24,748 nucleotides of DNA, taken from DASSJM01 sp036280655 (GTDB lineage Bacteria; Actinomycetota; UBA4738; HRBIN12). The DNA is taken from NCBI GenBank assembly GCA_036280655.1, contig DASUQI010000062.1, positions 1 to 24,748 on the forward strand, given 5' to 3'. Below, in pieces: positions 23,024 to 24,748 of the stretch. Made by a program: the position numbers and the translations under genes. The notes under the pieces are model-generated. The model made no database searches. It was not told the DNA's origin and saw only the letters and a program-made list of their open reading frames with translations. The stretch's first letter is position 1; every line of letters begins with the position of its first letter.

Positions 23024-23056
23024 GCTCCAACGTCGGTGCCAGGAGGGGGTAGAGAC

Positions 23057-24712
23057 GTGGGCGACGTAGGCAGGGGGCAACGCAAGGTCGGCTCGGTCAC
23101 CTACCGGGAAGTGGGTGAGGAGTACTTCGAGCAGCGGAAACTCCGCCGTCATGCCGGAGTGTGGTCGCTGTGGGCCCTGGGAGTGGGAGCCGTCATCTCG
23201 GGCGACTTCTACGGCTGGAACTTCGGCCTGTCCACCGCAGGGTTCGGAGGCCTTGTGATCGCGACCGTGATCATCGCGATCATGTACTACGGCCTATGCT
23301 ACAGCATCGCCGAGATGTCGCCGGCGCTACCGCACACGGGTGGCGCCTATTCGTTCGCTCGCTCCGCGATGGGACCGTGGGGCGGGTTCCTCACGGGGTT
23401 GGCCGAGAACATGGAGTACGTGATCACCCCCGCCGTTGTGGTCGGCGCCATGGGATTGCTCATGCAGGCACTGGTGATCGACATCTTCAACGTGACCGGA
23501 GACCCGTGGTGGAACAGCGAGCCGCTCTGGTGGGCGATCTTCTACGTGATCTTCGTCGGCATCAACGTGATCGGCATTGAGGCGACGATGCGTTTCACGG
23601 TGATCATCACGGTGCTGGCGCTGGCCGTCTTGGGGATCTTCTACGTCTCCGCGCTCGTGAGCGGCGAGTTCGATGCCAGCCTGTGGTTCAACATCCCGCA
23701 GGACTGGGACGGGGAGACGACGTCCCAGTTGCTTGCCGACGGCGGTGGACCGTTCCTCCCGCTCGGGATCAGCGGCATCTTCAAGGCGTTGCCGTTCGCG
23801 ATCTGGTTCTACCTGGCGATCGAGGAGGTTCCGCTGGCGGCGGAGGAGTCGATGGACCCACGCCGCGACGTCCCCAAGGGGACGATCTGGGGGATGCACA
23901 CGCTGGTCCTCACCGGAGCGCTCATCCTCCTGCTCAACACCGGGGTGGACGGCGGAGCCGGCGTGATCGGGATCTCGGGGACGCCGCTGTTCGACGGGTT
24001 CATCGGCATCTTCGGCGAAGGGTTCGCAGCCGAAGTGCTCGCACTATTCGGCCTGATCGGTCTGATCGCGAGCTTCTTCACGATCATCTATGCGTACGGG
24101 CGGAACACGTACTCGCTGTCGCGGGCCGGGTACTTCCCGAAGTGGCTGTCCATCACGCATGGGGAACGCCAGACGCCGCACGTTGCGCTGATCGCCGGCG
24201 CCGTCGCCGGCTATCTCGTGGCGCTGCTGGTCTGGTACCTGACCCGGCAGGGCGGGACGGCGGCCGCGCAGGTGGTCGCCGCGCTGCTCTACATGGCCGT
24301 CTTCGGCGCCGTGATCTCGTACGCGATGCAGTGCCTCTCGTTCATCCTGCTCAGGGTGAAGCTCCCGAACATCGAACGCCCCTACCGAAGCAAGTGGGGG
24401 ATCCCCGGCGCGGCGATCGCCGGCATCATCGCGGTCGTGTCGCTCGTCACGATGTTCACGAATGACGACTATCGGCCGGGCCTCTATGGCGTCGCCGCCT
24501 ACTACGTCCTCGGCGTCATCTACTTCGCGATCGCCGGCAGGCACCGTCTGGTGCTGTCGCCGGAAGAGGAGTTCGCGCTCACGAGGGGAGTGCGCGGGGT
24601 GCCGGAGGTGTCCTACGGTCACAGCGCCGCCGAACAGGGGGCGGTGCTCCGGGGAGAGACGGGGGAGACCGCTCCCTCTCAAGCACCTCCGGAACCGCCG
24701 ATGTCCAGCTAG
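23057..24712 (+). CDS. eat: APC superfamily permease, ethanolamine permease type
   Basis: 551 residues with about 12 membrane helices. Near-diagnostic blocks of the ethanolamine permease family are LWALGVGAVISGDFYGWNFGL, SIAEMSPALPHTGGAYSFAR and MGPWGGFLTGLAENMEYVITPA in the first 130 residues, then FYLAIEEVPLAAEES and the conserved IYAYGRNTYSLSRAGYFPKWLS. Expected role: proton- or gradient-coupled uptake of ethanolamine (or a related amine) for use as carbon and nitrogen source. The start is GTG 23057, set by AGGAGGGGG 8 nt upstream; an earlier GTG at 23036 lacks that support. Low-complexity C-terminal tail (Gly/Glu/Pro-rich). The next gene starts on the base after its stop. Confidence 0.88.
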   Translation: MGDVGRGQRKVGSVTYREVGEEYFEQRKLRRHAGVWSLWALGVGAVISGDFYGWNFGLSTAGFGGLVIATVIIAIMYYGLCYSIAEMSPALPHTGGAYSFARSAMGPWGGFLTGLAENMEYVITPAVVVGAMGLLMQALVIDIFNVTGDPWWNSEPLWWAIFYVIFVGINVIGIEATMRFTVIITVLALAVLGIFYVSALVSGEFDASLWFNIPQDWDGETTSQLLADGGGPFLPLGISGIFKALPFAIWFYLAIEEVPLAAEESMDPRRDVPKGTIWGMHTLVLTGALILLLNTGVDGGAGVIGISGTPLFDGFIGIFGEGFAAEVLALFGLIGLIASFFTIIYAYGRNTYSLSRAGYFPKWLSITHGERQTPHVALIAGAVAGYLVALLVWYLTRQGGTAAAQVVAALLYMAVFGAVISYAMQCLSFILLRVKLPNIERPYRSKWGIPGAAIAGIIAVVSLVTMFTNDDYRPGLYGVAAYYVLGVIYFAIAGRHRLVLSPEEEFALTRGVRGVPEVSYGHSAAEQGAVLRGETGETAPSQAPPEPPMSS

Positions 24713-24748
24713 ATGACCGAGCGACCGAGCGGCGGGCCCGCGGATGCG
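24713..24748 (+). CDS. Start of a further gene, cut by the window end
   Basis: ATG 24713 immediately follows the permease TAG. Twelve codons remain open: M-T-E-R-P-S-G-G-P-A-D-A. No Shine-Dalgarno is obvious, so translation would be by coupling. Too short to identify. Ethanolamine ammonia-lyase or another amine-catabolic gene is a reasonable expectation from context only. Confidence 0.4.
   Translation, partial: MTERPSGGPADA

Overview
The window is a gene-dense stretch of high-GC chromosomal DNA. By eye, G and C dominate nearly every third codon position. GTG starts, TANNNT-type -10 hexamers, a long TrpB2-type TrpB-like enzyme, an F420-type (DDN-like) flavin/deazaflavin reductase, an ECF42-type sigma factor and a CDP-alcohol phosphatidyltransferase together point to an actinobacterium (Actinomycetota), probably from an environmental lineage. 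I cannot place it below phylum. I count 27 protein-coding genes, two of them touching the window edges. I see no rRNA, tRNA, CRISPR, insertion sequence or prophage. No intergenic gap exceeds about 120 bp.

Layout. 1-4810 (minus): three lipoproteins in a row, namely a seven-repeat FG-GAP/VCBS beta-propeller protein followed by two tandem paralogous phosphatase/phosphodiesterase-fold lipoproteins. 4927-7638: a ZIP metal transporter, a YtrA-type GntR repressor (minus), then a two-gene operon of a luciferase-like flavin monooxygenase and a DDN-like F420 reductase. 7737-10418: MutY (minus), a CBS-pair protein, a 62-residue orphan protein and glutaryl-CoA dehydrogenase (the last two minus). 10512-13096: an MBOAT O-acyltransferase plus a membrane-anchored SGNH hydrolase, a typical extracellular glycan acetylation pair. 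13187-14793: a DGPF/YCII protein plus an ECF42 sigma factor with a TPR-like extension. 14803-19916 (minus): GNAT, TrpB2-type TrpB-like enzyme, glucose-6-phosphate dehydrogenase, Rieske protein, CDP-alcohol phosphatidyltransferase and GreA-type factor. 19983-24748: aldehyde dehydrogenase (minus), DUF1232 membrane protein, SDR oxidoreductase, small membrane protein, ethanolamine-type APC permease and the first 12 codons of a further gene.

The most unusual signals are these. (a) Two neighbouring genes, the ECF42 sigma factor and the GNAT, have homologous-looking reading frames that begin exactly where a start is expected but at GTA and GTC rather than a usable start codon. (b) A near-perfect ECF42-type promoter precedes the sigma operon. 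(c) -10 hexamers of the form TAGSCT/TANNNT recur at two discrete distances from start codons: 6-11 nt (leaderless) or 23-38 nt (mostly with a Shine-Dalgarno). (d) The three-lipoprotein propeller/phosphatase cluster has no function I can name and is the best candidate for an undescribed surface system.
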